Below, piece by piece: positions 7,369 to 9,406 of a stretch of 9,406 nucleotides of DNA. The notes beneath the pieces are model-generated. The model searched no databases and was not told the DNA's origin. It saw only the letters and a program-made list of their open reading frames with translations. The first letter of the stretch is position 1, and each line of letters begins with the position of its first letter. The translations under genes and the position numbers were made by a program. Source of the DNA: Candidatus Babelota bacterium (lineage in GTDB: Bacteria > Babelota > Babeliae > Babelales > Babelaceae); contig PRDV01000037.1 of assembly GCA_003174035.1 (NCBI GenBank), forward strand, positions 1-9,406. Reading direction: 5' to 3'.

Positions 7369-7440
7369 AATTATTAATTATTGAATCATATATTAGACTA
7401 TAGCAATTTCATAAATTGTCTAGTCTTCAATAAAATAATT
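7369..7440. repeat. Long imperfect inverted repeat in divergent intergenic region
   Basis: Outer arms are AATTATTAATTATTGAA (7369-7385) and TTCAATAAAATAATT (7426-7440); they pair except for two extra bases on the left. Inner arms are GACTATAGCAATTT (7396-7409) and AAATTGTCTAGTC (7413-7425), pairing with one bulge and one mismatch around a CAT centre. The left side has ten unpaired bases (7386-7395). It lies between two divergent genes and is AT-rich, so it could be a regulator site or a symmetric promoter region. There is no GC-rich stem with a T-tract, so a terminator is unlikely. Confidence 0.6.
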
Positions 7441-7485
7441 GCGTTGACTTTTCTCTCTGAGAGCTTAATCTAATAATTGCGTTGA
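7434..7485. repeat. Direct repeat of a 14-bp motif, two copies 38 bp apart
   Basis: AATAATTGCGTTGA occurs exactly at 7434-7447 and 7472-7485, upstream of the WD40-like gene. The first copy contains the TTGA of the proposed -35 box. A related sequence, TAATAATTGC followed shortly by GATATA, lies at 888-908 just before the dipeptidase gene, as the second copy here is followed by TATAA. A repeated activator or repressor site would explain it; chance in AT-rich DNA is possible for the third copy. Confidence 0.6.
7444..7471 (+). promoter_or_regulatory. Candidate sigma-70-type promoter for the WD40-like gene
   Basis: TTGACT (7444-7449) and TAATCT (7466-7471) are 16 bp apart, about 57 bp before ATG 7528. 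The spacer contains the perfect small palindrome CTCTC-T-GAGAG at 7453-7463, which could serve as an operator. The assignment rests only on box similarity; no transcript start is known. Confidence 0.4.
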
Positions 7486-7527
7486 TATAAGAAGGTTAAT
7501 GCTAGTTTACTTGCCGGAGAAAAATAT

Positions 7528-8982
7528 ATGATTTCGTACCGCTCTAACGAATTTTTCATAAGTCTTCTTCTTTCCCTTATTCTTTTCGATAGGACCTACG
7601 CACAGCAAACCGAAGTTAAACTCGTTCAAAAACCCTCTGACCGATTCCTTTTTAAGCTCTATGACATGGTCGATTACTCTATGTTGCCCATTGAACTCCA
7701 ACATGAAATCGCTCGAAAGACCATTGCTGATGTTTTTTCGCCATTGCTTGCTGATCAATCTATTATTTCGATCCCGTTGCCTGATTACCAAGAAGGCGGT
7801 AAGGGTCAGTATTGTGTCACCTTTAGTCCAGACAGCTCACACATCGCAGTTACGATGAATAGCAAATTATATATCATAAACAGAGAATCTCACGAAATAA
7901 GCGCAAGCTGCCAGGCAAGGCCCTGCTTTTCAGCTCTCTGCTTTAATGATCAAGGGAACGAGCTTGTTGCTCTTACAACCGATCTTAATGGTTCTTTTCT
8001 GCGAAGCTTAAGACTTGAAAATTATCGTTTTATGGAATCCACTTTTGAAAATGGCGAGGAACTACTAATCCCCAATGGAACTTTTGCACAACTTACCAGC
8101 ATACAAAATGGCGTTATCATTGTAGGTAATCCTGCCCCCTTAATGCATTTTTCCCCTACAGCGCCACATGGTAGCATTGCTAAACTTGATCTGTCGAATA
8201 ATCAGTTGATACCTTTCTTAGATGCCCGAACTGCTTCTCAAGCAAATCCTTTACACTACGCAATTAATCACAATCGATCAGCCGTGGTATTCATGTCGCC
8301 TGGTGCTGGCACTGAAGTTTATGATCTTAAGGAAAGAAAAATGCTTCCTCTAATCCTCAAAGATGAAAGCGTCGACTTCACAAAAGATCGAGGCCTGATT
8401 TTTTCAAATAGCACCATAGTATATGCGTCTTCAACAGATACAGGACCCGCTATAACAGTTCTGGATACCACTTCAAAAAAGAAGATAATCCTATTTCCTG
8501 GAAAATCTAAAAAACTCCATCCATTAGCACTAAATCATGATACACATTTTCTCTTTACTGCTTCTGATAAAGCTATTCACATTCGACACATTAAAACTGC
8601 AACTCCTATCGAACAACTGCCATTTGTGCTTACCCCTTACTTTGATTGCTCATTAAGCCCCGATGGGAACTATTTTGCTCTTGCAACTGCAGGAAAGCTC
8701 TATGTATGGAAATGGAATTCGTGCTGGGATAATTTTGGGCGAATACTTGAAGGCAAGACGACTATCGAGCACCTGCTTTTTATAAAATTTATTCGTGATC
8801 TCTATAACTGTGGATATAGATTAACTCAAGATGGGCTTGTGGAATCGAAACACGCAAGATCATTTCACTATAACACTATAAACCTACACGCAGAGGATAT
8901 AGCACAGCTGAAGGAAATATTTCTTTCTTTGAGTGAAGAAGTTCGTGCGTATCTGATACTAAAATACTTCCTTCAGTTTTAA
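7528..8982 (+). CDS. Secreted WD40-like beta-propeller protein with F-box-like motif
   Basis: A 484-residue protein with a signal peptide at 1-25 (hydrophobic core, TYA cleavage site before QQ). Just after it, LPIELQHEI at 53-61 resembles the core of an F-box (L-P-x-E-L-x-x-x-I). A propeller-like region of degenerate WD40-type repeats follows: VTFSPDSSHIAV with KLYIINRES at about 97-120, ALCFNDQGNELVALTT shortly after, weaker units through the middle, and a clear last one, LSPDGNYFALATAGKLYVWKW, at 376-396. The C-terminal 85 residues are helical. WD40 propellers bind other proteins, so an adaptor or host-facing role is plausible, but export and target are not shown. ATG 7528 has GGAGA at 7516-7520, seven bases upstream. 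Its stop is 10 bp from the convergent gene at 8993. The F-box reading is weak because it rests on one short motif. Confidence 0.85.
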   Translation: MISYRSNEFFISLLLSLILFDRTYAQQTEVKLVQKPSDRFLFKLYDMVDYSMLPIELQHEIARKTIADVFSPLLADQSIISIPLPDYQEGGKGQYCVTFSPDSSHIAVTMNSKLYIINRESHEISASCQARPCFSALCFNDQGNELVALTTDLNGSFLRSLRLENYRFMESTFENGEELLIPNGTFAQLTSIQNGVIIVGNPAPLMHFSPTAPHGSIAKLDLSNNQLIPFLDARTASQANPLHYAINHNRSAVVFMSPGAGTEVYDLKERKMLPLILKDESVDFTKDRGLIFSNSTIVYASSTDTGPAITVLDTTSKKKIILFPGKSKKLHPLALNHDTHFLFTASDKAIHIRHIKTATPIEQLPFVLTPYFDCSLSPDGNYFALATAGKLYVWKWNSCWDNFGRILEGKTTIEHLLFIKFIRDLYNCGYRLTQDGLVESKHARSFHYNTINLHAEDIAQLKEIFLSLSEEVRAYLILKYFLQF

Positions 8983-8992
8983 AATTGTGCTC

Positions 8993-9376
8993 TTATGGTA
9001 GAACAACTCCGTCGGCAACAGCTCTTCCATCAACTCGTATAACTAGCGTGTTAATATTTACGTTGGGTAAATTGTATGTGCGCACTGATGTTGTTATAGC
9101 TGATGGTCCAAACAACACAAAGGGCCCTCCAACTGCTCCTGCTCGAATAGGTATACTCCATGGAAATTCACGTCTTATTCGAGAAACCATAAGATCCGCC
9201 TCTTCTGCCGGAGTTAGTTGAATTCCGTATTTATTAACCCATATTTCACCCTGCGCAGGCCCTTGATCGGTAATCGTGGCTGCTTGCTGACTTAGGTTTT
9301 GCACTTGCTGTATAGTTATTGCCTGAGCCTGAAGCCCGGCAAGGGATAGCATCGCTACATATAAAAATTTATTCAT
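8993..9376 (-). CDS. Small secreted protein of unknown function
   Basis: A 127-residue protein with a signal peptide at 1-19 (MNKFLYVAMLSLAG core, AQA cleavage site before ITIQQ). The mature part of about 108 residues starts with a glutamine-rich, probably helical segment (TIQQVQNLSQQAATI), has a short acidic helix around LTPAEEADLMVSRIRREF, and ends in beta-rich hydrophobic sequence (GGPFVLFGPSAITTSVRTY, then TLVIRVDGRAVADGVVLP). No cysteine occurs in the mature part. No known family is recognised. ATG 9376 is strongly supported by AAGGAG at 9382-9387, five bases upstream. It is convergent with the WD40-like gene, 10 bp apart; its promoter probably lies beyond the window. Periplasmic or secreted location is inferred from the signal peptide only. 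Confidence 0.82.
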   Translation of the reverse strand: MNKFLYVAMLSLAGLQAQAITIQQVQNLSQQAATITDQGPAQGEIWVNKYGIQLTPAEEADLMVSRIRREFPWSIPIRAGAVGGPFVLFGPSAITTSVRTYNLPNVNINTLVIRVDGRAVADGVVLP

Positions 9377-9406
9377 TATTACTCCTTTTTACGTTTAAGA
9401 TTGAAC

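Overview
The window reads as a compact chromosome segment from a host-dependent bacterium with an outer membrane. The best guess is the Dependentiae (TM6) or a similar protist symbiont. This is inferred from gene content: a eukaryote-type deoxynucleoside kinase, a lineage-specific outer-membrane barrel, a secreted WD40-like protein with an F-box-like motif, a DUF4143-family AAA ATPase and several small orphan secreted proteins. No rRNA, tRNA or named marker confirms the taxon. The standard code is used throughout, and most starts have AAGGAG, GAGGT or AAAAGG ribosome binding sites.

Layout. At 1-669 (minus) lies the N-terminal half of an AAA ATPase/DUF4143 protein that runs off the left edge. 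Its upstream region (678-857) is an array of five clear and one decayed copies of an 18-bp element spaced 32-33 bp apart; this is the most unusual structure in the window. At 916-1464 (plus) is a VanX/DdpX-like D-Ala-D-Ala dipeptidase that seems to lack the usual N-terminus. One base away and convergent with it is a dCK/dGK-like deoxynucleoside kinase (1466-2185, minus). A short divergent region then leads into a three-gene plus-strand run: an outer-membrane beta-barrel protein with ten cysteines (2305-3960), a small exported helical protein (3994-4662) and the SF1B helicase RecD2 (4687-6870). The tail of recD2 overlaps a minus-strand small secreted protein (6851-7339) by 20 bp. The divergent region 7340-7527 holds a long imperfect inverted repeat, a duplicated 14-bp motif and a plausible promoter. 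It drives the secreted WD40-like protein (7528-8982), which ends 10 bp from a convergent small secreted protein (8993-9376, minus).

The genes do not form one pathway. Together they fit a parasite or symbiont life: nucleoside salvage (kinase), peptidoglycan dipeptide turnover (dipeptidase), envelope and exported proteins facing the host, and basic DNA repair (RecD2). All three tail-to-tail junctions are too tight for an ordinary intrinsic terminator. No stretch over 300 bases lacks a gene; the two intergenic regions with notable structure are 670-915 and 7340-7527.
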